A DNA stretch of 64,000 nucleotides from Caminibacter pacificus (GTDB lineage Bacteria > Campylobacterota > Campylobacteria > Campylobacterales > Nautiliaceae). The stretch covers positions 1 through 64,000 of the forward strand of contig NZ_RJVK01000005.1 in assembly GCF_003752135.1 (NCBI RefSeq), written 5' to 3'. Made by a program: the position numbers and the translations under genes. Below, one piece after another: positions 33,801-43,956 of the stretch. How positions within the stretch are numbered: the stretch's first letter is position 1; every line of letters starts with the position of its first letter. The notes below the pieces were generated by a model that searched no databases, had not been told where the DNA came from, and saw only the letters and a program-made list of their open reading frames with translations.

Positions 33801-34853
33801 ATGCACATCAAAATAGACAAGCCCGTAATAGAAAGTATAATCAACCAAGCTTTGCCTTTTACGGAAAAAAAAGACAACACACAAATCACCTCTCACATTT
33901 TACTAAAAGCGAACGACAAACTGACAATAAAAGCTACGGATAAAGAAATTGGTATCGAAATAAAAACTGATGCGAATATTCTAAATCCGGGAACGGTAAC
34001 TATAAACGGAAAAAGATTTGCGGATATTATTAAAACCCTTCAAAACAAAGAAATCGAAATAAAAAACGAAGGTGATTCGATAATTATCACACAAGATACT
34101 TCAATTTATAAACTTTCATCTTTTAACGCTCAAGAATTCCCTGAATTTCCAAATCCTGACGATTTGATAAAACTTGAAATAAAACCTGAAGAATTTACGG
34201 ACGCTATCAAAAAAATATTCCCCGTAATAGATACGAATAACCCGAAATACGAACTAAACGGAGCACTTTTCGATATAAGTGAAAATACGAATTTCGTATC
34301 TACGGACACAAGAAGACTTGCGGTATTTTATTCCGAAGCAAAATCAAAAGAAGCTCAAATAATAGTACCGAAAAGAGCGATTAGTGAAATCAAAAGAATC
34401 TATAAAGAAGATATGGAAATACTTTTTGATGAAGTTTATTTGATTTTAAAAGACGAAAATACGTTATTTTTCACAAAACTCATTAACGGAAAATTCCCTG
34501 CTTATAAAAAAATCATACCTCAAAGTTTTAAACACGAACTAAAAGTAAATAAAAGCGACTTTTTATCACATCTAAAACAAGTAAGTATTATTTCAAACGA
34601 AGTGAAAATCACTATTAAAAAAGACGCAATCGAATTTGAGAGTATAAGCGATGAAATGATGCAAGCAAAAACGTCTATGAACTTCTCAAGCGATATAGAA
34701 GAATTCACATTTGCCGTAAACAGCAGATACGTTTTTGATTTTCTAAACGTAATAAACAGTGAAAACTTCGATTTGTGTCTAAACGAACCGAATATTCCTT
34801 TCGTGTTGAGAGACGGAAATTTCATTACGATCGTGATGCCTCTTAACATTTGA
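33801..34853 (+). CDS. dnaN: DNA polymerase III beta sliding clamp
   Basis: DnaN forms the ring that tethers DNA polymerase. The 350-residue protein has three topologically equal domains; recognisable pieces are INGKRFADIIKTL, FVSTDTRRLAVFY and the C-terminal VLRDGNFITIVMPLNI, which contains the conserved P-M-x-L end. ATAAGGAG precedes the ATG. It is probably expressed with dnaA and gyrB; a TATAAT lies at the end of the gene, before gyrB. Confidence 0.97.
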   Translation: MHIKIDKPVIESIINQALPFTEKKDNTQITSHILLKANDKLTIKATDKEIGIEIKTDANILNPGTVTINGKRFADIIKTLQNKEIEIKNEGDSIIITQDTSIYKLSSFNAQEFPEFPNPDDLIKLEIKPEEFTDAIKKIFPVIDTNNPKYELNGALFDISENTNFVSTDTRRLAVFYSEAKSKEAQIIVPKRAISEIKRIYKEDMEILFDEVYLILKDENTLFFTKLINGKFPAYKKIIPQSFKHELKVNKSDFLSHLKQVSIISNEVKITIKKDAIEFESISDEMMQAKTSMNFSSDIEEFTFAVNSRYVFDFLNVINSENFDLCLNEPNIPFVLRDGNFITIVMPLNI

Positions 34854-34889
34854 TATAATTAGACAATTTTAAATTTCAAAAGGATATTA

Positions 34890-37166
34890 ATGGCTAATTA
34901 CGGTGCAGAAAATATTAAGGTTCTAAAAGGACTTGAAGCTGTTAGAAAAAGACCCGGTATGTATATCGGAGATACCGGAGTTAAAGGGCTTCATCATTTA
35001 ATTTACGAAGTAGTGGATAACTCGATAGATGAAGCGATGGCGGGATATGCCAATAAAATCAAAGTAACCGTAAAAAAAGACGGAAGCGTCGTAATCGAAG
35101 ATAACGGAAGGGGAATTCCGGTAGACATTCATCCCGAAGAAAAAATTCCTGCCGCGACGGTAGTTTTGACGGTACTTCACGCAGGTGGAAAATTTGATAA
35201 TAAAACTTATAAAGTATCAGGCGGTCTTCACGGAGTAGGGGTTTCTGTAGTAAACGCACTTTCTAAAAAGCTTATTATGACAATCAAAAGAGACGGTAAA
35301 ATCTATCGTCAAGAGTTCGAAAGAGGAAAACCTGTAACGGACCTTGAAGTAATCGGAGAAACAAGAGCGACGGGTACTACTATTCAATTTTGGCCTGATG
35401 ATGAGATTTTCGAAACGACCGAATTCAAAAGCGATATTTTAAGAAAAAGATTAAAAGAATTAGCCTATTTAAATCCGAATATTACAATCTATTTTGAAAA
35501 CGAAAACGACGGGGTAAAAGAAAAATACCACTTTGAAGGCGGTATTAAGGATTTCGTTAAAACTTTAACGAATAAAGAGTGCATAACTGAAGTAATTTAT
35601 TACAACGAACATTATAGCGACGAAGAAAAATCTCTTGATGTGGAAGTGGCTCTTTGCTATGACACGGGATATGATGAAAAAGTATTGAGCTTTGTTAATA
35701 ACATCAGAACTCCTGAGGGAGGTACTCACGAAAGCGGTTTTAAAGCCGGGCTTAGTAAAGCTATTATCAATTACATCAACAAAAATATGAAACTAAAAGA
35801 AAATATCAAAATTACGGGCGATGACGTAAAAGAGGGACTTGATGCGATTGTCAGCGTAAAAATGAGCGAGCCTCAATTCGAAGGGCAAACAAAAGGTAAG
35901 CTTGGAAGCTCTTATGTAAAACCTATCGTTCAAAAAGTAACGTATGAGTATCTAACAAGATATTTCGAAGAAAATCCTAATACTGCAAAAACTATTGCGG
36001 AAAAAGCTATAGCGGCTGCAAAAAGTAGAATTGCCGCAAAAAGAGCAAGAGATTTGACAAGAAAACAAGCGAAAGTGGGAGTAGGTACGCTTCCCGGAAA
36101 ACTTGCCGATTGTCAAACCAAAAATGCGGACGAAGCGGAACTTTATTTGGTTGAGGGTGATAGTGCGGGAGGTAGTGCGAAACAAGGAAGAGACAGATAC
36201 TTCCAAGCTATTTTGCCTCTTAGAGGAAAAATTTTAAATACTCAAAAAAGTAGTGATGCAAAAGCTCTTAGCAGCGAAGAGATAAAAAACATAATCACGG
36301 CTCTTGGTACGGGAATAGGGGCCGATTTTGACGCGGATAAGGTAAGATATAAAAAAATCATTATTATGACCGACGCGGACGTTGACGGAAGCCATATTCA
36401 AACGCTTATTATGACGTTTTTCTTTAATCACTTAAGAGAGCTTATCGAAAGAGGGTATTTGTATATAGCCCAGCCTCCGCTTTATAGATACAAAAAAGGA
36501 AAAGTCGAAAAATATCTAAAAGACGACAAAGAACTAAATGAATTTTTAATAGAGCAGGGGATTAATTCTATCGAGATAGAAGGAGTAGGTAAGCCGGAAT
36601 TAAAGGAGCTTTTAAAAAATGCGGCTTATTATAAATTATTGCTTGAAAAATTGACAAAAAGATTCAATATTCCTGAAGTTATCAGATTTTTAATCGAAAA
36701 CGGAAACTTAGACGAGCTTGAAGAGCATTTGAAAAAATTCGGATTTAGTATTATCTCCAAACACGACAATCACTATTACATTCAAACAAATAGAGGGCTT
36801 GAAGAGATTACTATTGATGAAAAACTGTTAAATCACCCTCTATTTTTGGAAGCGAAAAAAGTGTATGAAAAACTAAAAGAGTATAAAGACTTGGTAAAAG
36901 GCGATTATTTAGAGCTTCTTGATGAGGTTATCAATAAAGCGAGAAAGGGAGCTCATATCCAAAGATACAAAGGTCTTGGGGAGATGAACCCGGATCAGTT
37001 ATGGGATACTACAATGGACCCGGAAAACAGAGTGCTTATTCAAGTAACGCTTGAAGATGCCGAAAATGCGGCAAAACATTTCGAATTGTTTATGGGAAGT
37101 GACGTAGGACCAAGAAGAGAATATATTCAAGCAAATGCAAAAGAAGTCGAAAATATCGATGTATAA
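34890..37166 (+). CDS. gyrB: DNA gyrase subunit B
   Basis: GyrB is the ATPase subunit of gyrase, which adds negative supercoils. The 758-residue protein has the GHKL ATPase motifs VLKGLEAVRKRPGMYIGDTG, EVVDNSIDEAMAG, IEDNGRGIP and SGGLHGVGVSVVNAL. The TOPRIM domain follows, with LVEGDSAGGSAKQGRDR and MTDADVDGSHI. The C-terminal IQRYKGLGEMNPDQLWDTTMDP is complete. Its position right after dnaA-dnaN, with no recF between, is typical of this phylum. Confidence 0.98.
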   Translation: MANYGAENIKVLKGLEAVRKRPGMYIGDTGVKGLHHLIYEVVDNSIDEAMAGYANKIKVTVKKDGSVVIEDNGRGIPVDIHPEEKIPAATVVLTVLHAGGKFDNKTYKVSGGLHGVGVSVVNALSKKLIMTIKRDGKIYRQEFERGKPVTDLEVIGETRATGTTIQFWPDDEIFETTEFKSDILRKRLKELAYLNPNITIYFENENDGVKEKYHFEGGIKDFVKTLTNKECITEVIYYNEHYSDEEKSLDVEVALCYDTGYDEKVLSFVNNIRTPEGGTHESGFKAGLSKAIINYINKNMKLKENIKITGDDVKEGLDAIVSVKMSEPQFEGQTKGKLGSSYVKPIVQKVTYEYLTRYFEENPNTAKTIAEKAIAAAKSRIAAKRARDLTRKQAKVGVGTLPGKLADCQTKNADEAELYLVEGDSAGGSAKQGRDRYFQAILPLRGKILNTQKSSDAKALSSEEIKNIITALGTGIGADFDADKVRYKKIIIMTDADVDGSHIQTLIMTFFFNHLRELIERGYLYIAQPPLYRYKKGKVEKYLKDDKELNEFLIEQGINSIEIEGVGKPELKELLKNAAYYKLLLEKLTKRFNIPEVIRFLIENGNLDELEEHLKKFGFSIISKHDNHYYIQTNRGLEEITIDEKLLNHPLFLEAKKVYEKLKEYKDLVKGDYLELLDEVINKARKGAHIQRYKGLGEMNPDQLWDTTMDPENRVLIQVTLEDAENAAKHFELFMGSDVGPRREYIQANAKEVENIDV

Positions 37167-37177
37167 CGGAGCTGAGA

Positions 37178-37576
37178 ATGAATGAATTGAGATACGGGGA
37201 AAAAGAGATAGTTGAATTCGACCCTGAAAAAATGGAAATATGGCCGAATAAAAATAAAAAAAATTACAAAATAAAAATTACTTTGCCTGAATTTATGTGT
37301 AAGTGTCCGCGCTCGGGATATCCCGACTTTGCGACCGTTTACCTTGAATATATTCCCGATGAGTGGGTTGTGGAGCTAAAAGCTCTAAAACTTTACATCA
37401 ACTCTTTTATGAACAGATATATCTCTCATGAAGACAGTGCAAACGAGATTTTCGATACTTTATATAATAAGCTGAAACCTAAATGGATGAAAATCGTTAT
37501 GGATTTCAACCCCAGAGGTAACGTTCATACGGTAATAGAAATCGACTCTGATACCATAAGTAAAACTACAGAATAA
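37178..37576 (+). CDS. queF: NADPH-dependent preQ0 reductase (7-cyano-7-deazaguanine reductase)
   Basis: QueF reduces preQ0 to preQ1, the base inserted into tRNA on the way to queuosine. The 132-residue short (YkvM/unimodular) form has the catalytic Cys in EFMCKCPRSGYPDFATVY and the substrate segment VELKALKLYINSFMNRYISHE. It starts 11 bases after gyrB. QueH, for the last step of the same pathway, is at 54.5-55.5 kb. Confidence 0.95.
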   Translation: MNELRYGEKEIVEFDPEKMEIWPNKNKKNYKIKITLPEFMCKCPRSGYPDFATVYLEYIPDEWVVELKALKLYINSFMNRYISHEDSANEIFDTLYNKLKPKWMKIVMDFNPRGNVHTVIEIDSDTISKTTE

Positions 37577-37673
37577 TTCTTCATCTTTTTTTTCACTTTT
37601 ATTTTTTCTTTGTCACTATTTATGATAAAATTTTTTGATTGGGGATAATTTTAAAAATAAAAAGGGGAAAGGT

Positions 37674-40600
37674 ATGAAAAAAATAACGGGTATGTCGGTT
37701 GTTGCCTCTAGTTTATTGTTTGCACTTCAGTTTTCAAGTGTAAATATTATAAAGCAAAATGATGAAAATATAATTAAAAAAATAACTCCTACTACTATTT
37801 TTCAAACAAAAAAACTTAGTTTTCAAGATATTAAACCTGCTTTTGAAAATGTAAATTATGATAAAAGCACTATTATCGTCGAATTTAGAAATAAAAATAT
37901 TTCTTTGATTGGCAGCGAACTTAAATCGTTAGGCGTTAAAGTTAAATTTTTAAATTCTATAAACAAACACTCTTCTACGGCTTTTGGAATTTTAAAGTTA
38001 AATAGTACACAAAATGTTTTTAAAGTAATGAAAGAACTAAAAAGAAATCCTTTAGTAAAAGCGGTTTCTTTAAACTACGCAAGAAAACCTCAAGCGACTC
38101 CTAACGATCCTATGTTTACGAGTCAGTGGCATTTAGACGGAGCCGATAATAACGCAATTGATATTAACGTTCAAAACGTTTGGGATAAAAGTACCGGAAG
38201 TAGTGATGTAGTTGTGGCGATTTTCGATACGGGATTATCTCTTCAACACGAAGATTTAAAAGATAATATTTGGGTTAACGAACAAGAACTTAACGGAGAC
38301 CCAGGAGTTGATGACGACGGCAACGGATACGTCGATGACGTATACGGGTATGATTTTGCGTATGACTTAGACGGAAACAATGCACCTTTAACCGGAGATA
38401 TAGATTCTCACGGAACTCACGTTGCCGGAATTGTTGGTGCTGTCGGAGATAACGGAGTAGGTATTAGCGGTGTTAATTGGAATGTAAAGATTTTGTCTTT
38501 AAAAGTTTTCAGACCGAATTTGGGAGCGTATGACAGCGATATTTTAGAAGCGATAGATTATGTTTTGAAAATGAAAGACAATGGTGTAAATATCGTAGCT
38601 ATCAACGCTTCTTACGGAGGATTCGGAGGAGATGCCGATAACTCTCCTATGAAAGATGCGATTGCTTCTCTTGGAGATAAAGGAATAGTATTTTTTGCGG
38701 CCGCAGGAAATAGCGGAGTGGATAACGACGCTCTTTATTACGATTTGCCGGCACTTCCTGCAAGTTATAACGTGGATAATTTAGTAGCCGTTGCAGCGAC
38801 AGACGAAAATCAGCAATTGACTTATTTTTCTCAATACGGTAAAAAAACGGTTCAAGTTGGGGCTCCTGGAATTAATATCTTAAGTACGACCGATTTTATA
38901 GACGGAAATGATACTGGAAATCAAGATTTTGACGACGGATTTGAAAACGGGCTTGGCAATTGGACCGTAGATAGCGGGGATTGGAATACTACGGATTCGA
39001 AAGCTCATGAGGGGACTTATTCTCTTACGGATTCTCCAGGAGGAAATTACGACGATAGCGCAGGTGTAAAAGTTATTTATTCCGGAAATATAGATTTAAG
39101 TTCTGAAAAAGGAAATCCTATCGCGCTTGATTTTTGTATGAATAACGATTTGGCGGCGGGTGATTATTTGCTTGTAGGGTTTTATGATAAAAATAGCGGT
39201 GAAGTAAATGTTGTTTATTATACTACCGGTTCTACTAACGGGGATTGGAAATGTGTAGGTATTCCTATTCCTGAATATTATAAAACGGATGAATTTAAAA
39301 TCGTATACGGGTTATCTACGAACGGAGACGGTAATAACGGAGACGGCGTATATATCGATGACGTTAGGATAGGTGATTTTAATAATACCAACACTTACGA
39401 AGCGTGGGCAGGTACCTCTATGGCGACGCCTGTAGTTACGGGTACTTATGCACTTCTTAGTTCTTTAAACAACGAAGATATGATTTCTAAGATTTCAAGA
39501 GTTATCGGTGATGGCGATAGAGTGGATTTACCTATTATGGGTACGGTTGATGATGTGGAAAATATCGTAAACGGACCTACACCGCCATTTATTTACGGAA
39601 CTAAAAAAGTAATGAGCGTTACCGGAGATACTGCTACGATAAAAGTTGCAAATGCGGGTAGCGAGCCTAAAGTTTGGCTTGGAGATACTGAAGCTGAAGT
39701 TACTAATGTGGACGGGGAAAACATAACTTTCAAAGTGCCTGTAGATTCTCAAAGGGAAGTTATCGTTCAAAACGGAGATGTAAATTCTTCAAACACTTTA
39801 TATATTTCTAAATGGCAAATGATTGCGAATATGCCGAATCAGCACGCTTATGGTGGAGTTGCTGGATTATATGACGGAAAAATTTACGTTGCCGGAGGAG
39901 GAGATTTTCTTTATACGGGAGATTATACGAAAATTGACGTTTATGACCCAAGCAATGATAGTTGGGATAGTATAACTCCTTCTACTACCGAAGATAAATT
40001 ATATAACGGCGGAGCGGTTGTTGATGGTAAAATTTATTTAATAGGCGGTATAGATTTAAACGGAGATAATGAAACCGTAAAATATTATGATATTGCAAAC
40101 GATCAATGGGTAAACGGAGCAGATTTACCGCAACAAATCAGTTTCCCGAAAACTGTAGTTTTAGGAAAATATATCGGTATTATAGGTGGTTTTGATAGTA
40201 ATAATAACGTTTTAAGTAATGTGTATGCTTACGATACTTCAAATGATACGGTTACTCAGCTTGCAAGTATGAACGAGCCGAGAGTTAGACCGGCTGCTTG
40301 TGAGTTCGGTGGAAAAGTATATGTATTCGGAGGATATACTACAAACGGAGAAATTTCGGATACGGCGGAAGTTTATGACCCTGATAACGACACATGGACT
40401 AATATCGCTAATCTTCCTGGAAAATGGTATTTAGGAGAATGTGTAAACGTTGATGATAAATATATCTTGTTATTCGGTGGAGTTGATGAAAACGCACAAT
40501 CTATTGATGCGGTAGTTAAATATTATCCGGATGAAAACAGATACGAAGTTATGGATAACTCTCAATTTGAAAATATTGTTAATAGATTCAGTATTGCCGG

Positions 40601-40868
40601 TAGTCATGTTGTAACTGACGGAAGTGACGTTTATTACATAGGCGGATACAATATGTATCTATACGGAACTTATACTTCTGAAAAATTCGATACAAAAACT
40701 CTATTTGAGAATACAACTGATGATACCGGTACTAATACGGGAGATGATAATACCGGTGATGACGGAAGCAATGATGGCGGAAGCGGAGGAGGTTCCGCTC
40801 CGTTATTCGATTTTGCGACACTTCTTGCACTTCTTGGAGGAGCGCTATTAATCTTCAGAAGAAAATAA
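37674..40868 (+). CDS. Secreted subtilase (S8) with kelch repeats and a C-terminal sorting tail
   Basis: From ATG 37674 (AAAAAGGGGAAAGG upstream) the product is 1064 residues with a signal peptide, then an inhibitor-like prodomain to about 140. The protease triad is Asp185 in AIFDTG, His247 in DSHGTHVAG and Ser582 in GTSMATPVV. About 165 residues are inserted before the Ser: a jelly-roll-like domain (FDDGFENGLGNW to VYIDDVRIGDF). An IPT/TIG-like domain (about 640-730) and five to six kelch repeats (about 735-1010) follow. The last 35 residues are Gly/Ser-rich, then hydrophobic (FATLLALLGGALLIF), then RRK. That tail is the layout of exosortase or rhombosortase substrates, and an exosortase-like gene follows. 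Confidence 0.88.
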   Translation: MKKITGMSVVASSLLFALQFSSVNIIKQNDENIIKKITPTTIFQTKKLSFQDIKPAFENVNYDKSTIIVEFRNKNISLIGSELKSLGVKVKFLNSINKHSSTAFGILKLNSTQNVFKVMKELKRNPLVKAVSLNYARKPQATPNDPMFTSQWHLDGADNNAIDINVQNVWDKSTGSSDVVVAIFDTGLSLQHEDLKDNIWVNEQELNGDPGVDDDGNGYVDDVYGYDFAYDLDGNNAPLTGDIDSHGTHVAGIVGAVGDNGVGISGVNWNVKILSLKVFRPNLGAYDSDILEAIDYVLKMKDNGVNIVAINASYGGFGGDADNSPMKDAIASLGDKGIVFFAAAGNSGVDNDALYYDLPALPASYNVDNLVAVAATDENQQLTYFSQYGKKTVQVGAPGINILSTTDFIDGNDTGNQDFDDGFENGLGNWTVDSGDWNTTDSKAHEGTYSLTDSPGGNYDDSAGVKVIYSGNIDLSSEKGNPIALDFCMNNDLAAGDYLLVGFYDKNSGEVNVVYYTTGSTNGDWKCVGIPIPEYYKTDEFKIVYGLSTNGDGNNGDGVYIDDVRIGDFNNTNTYEAWAGTSMATPVVTGTYALLSSLNNEDMISKISRVIGDGDRVDLPIMGTVDDVENIVNGPTPPFIYGTKKVMSVTGDTATIKVANAGSEPKVWLGDTEAEVTNVDGENITFKVPVDSQREVIVQNGDVNSSNTLYISKWQMIANMPNQHAYGGVAGLYDGKIYVAGGGDFLYTGDYTKIDVYDPSNDSWDSITPSTTEDKLYNGGAVVDGKIYLIGGIDLNGDNETVKYYDIANDQWVNGADLPQQISFPKTVVLGKYIGIIGGFDSNNNVLSNVYAYDTSNDTVTQLASMNEPRVRPAACEFGGKVYVFGGYTTNGEISDTAEVYDPDNDTWTNIANLPGKWYLGECVNVDDKYILLFGGVDENAQSIDAVVKYYPDENRYEVMDNSQFENIVNRFSIAGSHVVTDGSDVYYIGGYNMYLYGTYTSEKFDTKTLFENTTDDTGTNTGDDNTGDDGSNDGGSGGGSAPLFDFATLLALLGGALLIFRRK

Positions 40869-40927
40869 TAATCTCTCTTGGGCTTTTCGCCCTCTATTTT
40901 TTATTAAACCCTCTTTTTACAAAGCTG

Positions 40928-41278
40928 ATGATATTGATTTTAAAGCTTTTATTGCCGTTTGAAAATATAAAAAATTACTTTGTTTTGGATAACGGCTTTA
41001 AAATTTATATTTTGGATTCTTGTAACGGATTTTTGGGAATTATTATATGGTTTTTGATATTGTTGTTTTTTGATATTAAAAGATTAAAATATTACTTTTT
41101 AGGGGCTTTGTTTTTGTATTTTGTAAATCTTTTGAGAGTTGTTTTTGTTGTTTTTCTTTCGAATATAAACGCTTCTTATTTTGATTTGGCTCATAATGTA
41201 TTGGGGAGAATTTTATATGTGGTTTGTTTTTTGTGTGCTCTTTGGTATGTAAAAACTACCTCATCACATTCATACTGA
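40928..41278 (+). CDS. Exosortase/archaeosortase-like transpeptidase, small form (start uncertain)
   Basis: The 116 residues from the first ATG form about four membrane helices and carry the exosortase catalytic pattern in order: Cys32 in DSCNGFLG, Arg70 in VNLLRVVFVV and His89 in LAHNVLGRILY. The frame stays open upstream into the end of the protease gene and encodes a further helix (ISLGLFALYFLLNPLF) without ATG, GTG or TTG. GGAGGAG at 40836-40842 precedes ATT 40847, which would give 143 residues. The partner substrate is probably the protease just upstream. It converges with gspF, overlapping 23 bases. Family membership is by motif, not overall similarity. Confidence 0.65.
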   Translation: MILILKLLLPFENIKNYFVLDNGFKIYILDSCNGFLGIIIWFLILLFFDIKRLKYYFLGALFLYFVNLLRVVFVVFLSNINASYFDLAHNVLGRILYVVCFLCALWYVKTTSSHSY

Positions 41279-42443
41279 ATATCGGTAAAAGCATTGATAT
41301 TACGATAAATCCTATAACTCCGCCCACTATCAAAATCATAATCGGTTCTAATAAAGAGAGCAGTATCGAAACTTTTGAGTGGTATTCTTGAAGATATATT
41401 TCTTTTAGATTTTGCATAATGTTTTTGCTTTCACCCGTTTCTTCTATCAAAGCTATCGCTTCAATAAAACTTATATCGGGAAAATTTTGTTTTTTAAGGG
41501 AAGTTGATAGTTTTTTACCTTCCAAAACTTCATTTAGGGCTTTTTGAAATTTCTCTTTTAATATTTCGTTATCTATCGTTTTCGAGGCTAAATTGACCGC
41601 ATTCATAAAATGGATTCCTGAATTTGTCAGAGTATACGTTAGCGATGAAAATCTGCCTAAATTTTTTGAGATGGATAATCTTTTTAAAAGAGGAGTTTTA
41701 AGAATTAAAGAGTCGATTATTTTTCTAAAAAACAATACTTTTTTATATGCAAACGAAAAGGCTAAAAGAGCGATAATAAAACCTACGGATAGTAAAATGT
41801 AATTATTTTGCAAAAAATGAGAAATTGAGATTGTTATTTTCGTAACGTTAGGCAAATTTTGGTTGAGATTTTGGAATATTTTTATTATTTTAGGCACTAC
41901 CGTATTCATCATAACTATTACGAGTATGAGGCTTATTATGATTATAAAGCTCGGATAGATTAAAGCTTGGGTCGATTTTGAGTTTATTTTATCTTCTTCT
42001 TGTAAAAATTTTGCGTTTTCAATAAGTATCAAATCCAAATTGGAGCTGTTTTGGGCTATTTGTATAGAGTGAATGATATATGGAGGTAGTTTTATGATTT
42101 TTTGGTTTTTAATCGCTTCACTTAACGTTTTTCCTTCTTTTATCTCATCTTCGATAAAAGATAGGAATTTTTGTAGTTTCTGATTTTGAGTTTGATTTTT
42201 TGCAAGATTAATCGCTTTTTTTAGAGGAATGGAAGCTTTTAAGTATAAGCCTATAACGTTTAAAATTTTAGCAAGCTCGCTTTTTTTTACGCTGCCAAAA
42301 GAGATATTAAAGCCTCTTTTTTGTTTGATATCTATAATTGCGATATTGCTTAGTTTTTGTTTGGCTTCTTGAATATCGGAAGCTTCTATTATGCCTTTTA
42401 CTTTTTTACCCTCTTTATTAAATCCTACGTATTTAAACTTCAA
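41256..42443 (-). CDS. gspF: Type II secretion inner-membrane protein GspF
   Basis: GspF is the polytopic platform protein of the type II secretion system. The 395-residue protein has two copies of the T2SSF domain: about residues 55-180 (ILNVIGLYLKASIPLKKAINLA) and about 260-385 (GRFSSLTYTLTNSGIHFMNAVNLA). Each is followed by membrane helices (IYPSFIIIISLILVIVMM and LEPIMILIVGGVIGFIVI). It is the last gene of the leftward gsp operon, 1 base after gspE. Confidence 0.93.
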   Translation of the reverse strand: MKFKYVGFNKEGKKVKGIIEASDIQEAKQKLSNIAIIDIKQKRGFNISFGSVKKSELAKILNVIGLYLKASIPLKKAINLAKNQTQNQKLQKFLSFIEDEIKEGKTLSEAIKNQKIIKLPPYIIHSIQIAQNSSNLDLILIENAKFLQEEDKINSKSTQALIYPSFIIIISLILVIVMMNTVVPKIIKIFQNLNQNLPNVTKITISISHFLQNNYILLSVGFIIALLAFSFAYKKVLFFRKIIDSLILKTPLLKRLSISKNLGRFSSLTYTLTNSGIHFMNAVNLASKTIDNEILKEKFQKALNEVLEGKKLSTSLKKQNFPDISFIEAIALIEETGESKNIMQNLKEIYLQEYHSKVSILLSLLEPIMILIVGGVIGFIVISMLLPIFSMNVMR

Positions 42444-42444
42444 C

Positions 42445-43956
42445 TCAGTCCTTTAATCCTACTCTAATCGCTTCTTTTAAAGAGGTCGTGCCGTTTAGTA
42501 CTTCTTCGAAAATCGCTTCTTTTAAAGTTTTCATTCCGTGTTTTATCATAGCGCTTTTGAGCTCTATATCGTTTGTGCCTTTTGCTATCATCTCTTTTAT
42601 TTCATCATTCATTATAAAAAGCTCTCCTACCGCTTTTCTTCCGACATATCCTGTAAAATTACACTTAGCGCAGCCGTTTGGTTTATAGATTTTTGAAATT
42701 TCGTATTTTTGCAAAAGAGGCTCTTTTTTAACGATTTTTTCAATTTCTTCCAAGCTGTCTTCCGTTTTGCAATCGCAAAGTTTTCTAACGAGTCTTTGAG
42801 ATAAAATACCTATCAGGCTTGATGAAATTAAAAAAGGCTCAATCCCTATATCCATAAGTCTCGTAATCGTAGCGGCTGCGTTATTGGTATGCAAAGTAGA
42901 TAGCATCAGATGTCCGGTAAGTGCCGCTTGGATGGCTATTGTGGCCGTTTCTTTATCTCTTATTTCACCTACCATTATGATATCGGGGTCTTGGCGCAGA
43001 ATACTTCTTAAGGCTTTTGCAAAAGTTAGTCCCACTTTGTTATTTACTTGAATTTGGTTGATATTGTCCGCTTTGTATTCTACAGGGTCTTCTACGGTTA
43101 TAATATTTTTTTCCGGTGTCGAGATTGTCTGTAAGAAGCTATGAAGGGTGGTCGATTTTCCGCTTCCGGTAGGTCCCGTAACCAAAATCATTCCGTATGA
43201 ATGCTCCAAAAGCTCTTTAAAACCTTGTGTTATTTCTTCGTTAAAGCCGAGCTCTTTTAGACTCGGAATATCCTCACTCTCCATCAAAATCCTCATAACG
43301 GCTTTTTCGCCGAAATAGGTAGGAATGATAGAGACCCTGATATCGGTCGTTTTATTTGCTATTTTTATCTGACATCTTCCGTCTTGGGGGACTCTTTTTT
43401 CCGAAATATCCAAGTTAGAAATAACTTTTATTCTGTTAATTACAAGTTCTGTCAGTTTTTTTTGGATTTTTGCCTGAGTTATAAGCACGCCGTCTATTCT
43501 GAATCTGATAAGTCCGAAAAGTTCGTGTGTTTCTATGTGTATGTCGCTCGCTCTTTTTTTGATGGCTTGAAAAAACATAGAGTTTACGAATTTTATAACA
43601 GGAGCTGAGTTTTCAGAGTTTAGAATATCAACACTCTCTTTTACGAAATCTTCAAGTGAGAGTTCTTCTTCTATCACTTCATCGATATTGTCTTCAAGGT
43701 CTTTTTTTGTTTTTACTTCTAAATATTGATTCAAAAGCCTATTAAAAGACTCTTCGTCAGTCATAATTATTTCAAAAGGAATGGAGAGTTTATTGTAGTA
43801 GTTTAGTGCATCTACATAGTCGTTTTCTTTTGTTACGAAAACTTTTTTATCTTCTAAGAGTGCGGGAAGAAGAGAAAATTTAATTCCCTCTTCCAAATTA
43901 AAATTCTCAAGCTCTATCGCTTTTGGGTTTATATTTTTAACGCTCTTCATAATCAT
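42445..43956 (-). CDS. gspE: Type II secretion ATPase GspE
   Basis: GspE is the cytoplasmic hexameric ATPase that drives pseudopilus assembly. The 503-residue protein has an N-terminal N2-like domain, Walker A GPTGSGKSTTLHSFL (about residue 256), the Asp box VEDPVEYKADNINQIQV, Walker B DPDIIMVGEIRDKETA and the His box LTGHLMLSTLHTN. The tetracysteine zinc segment near the end (CDCKTEDS... KPNGCAKCNFTGYVGR) marks GspE/PilB. It overlaps gspD by 20 bases. Confidence 0.95.
   Translation of the reverse strand: MIMKSVKNINPKAIELENFNLEEGIKFSLLPALLEDKKVFVTKENDYVDALNYYNKLSIPFEIIMTDEESFNRLLNQYLEVKTKKDLEDNIDEVIEEELSLEDFVKESVDILNSENSAPVIKFVNSMFFQAIKKRASDIHIETHELFGLIRFRIDGVLITQAKIQKKLTELVINRIKVISNLDISEKRVPQDGRCQIKIANKTTDIRVSIIPTYFGEKAVMRILMESEDIPSLKELGFNEEITQGFKELLEHSYGMILVTGPTGSGKSTTLHSFLQTISTPEKNIITVEDPVEYKADNINQIQVNNKVGLTFAKALRSILRQDPDIIMVGEIRDKETATIAIQAALTGHLMLSTLHTNNAAATITRLMDIGIEPFLISSSLIGILSQRLVRKLCDCKTEDSLEEIEKIVKKEPLLQKYEISKIYKPNGCAKCNFTGYVGRKAVGELFIMNDEIKEMIAKGTNDIELKSAMIKHGMKTLKEAIFEEVLNGTTSLKEAIRVGLKD

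Noticed and set aside
40770-40868. Subtilase tail as a plain rhombosortase (GlyGly-CTERM) signal only
   Set aside because: The layout does fit GlyGly-CTERM, but no rhomboid-type protease is encoded nearby and an exosortase-like gene follows at once. I keep both options open and favour the neighbour.
40880-40900. Terminator after the subtilase gene
   Set aside because: The GGGC/GCCC stem is only four pairs and the following T run is broken. The sequence is better explained as coding for the N-terminal helix of the exosortase-like protein.
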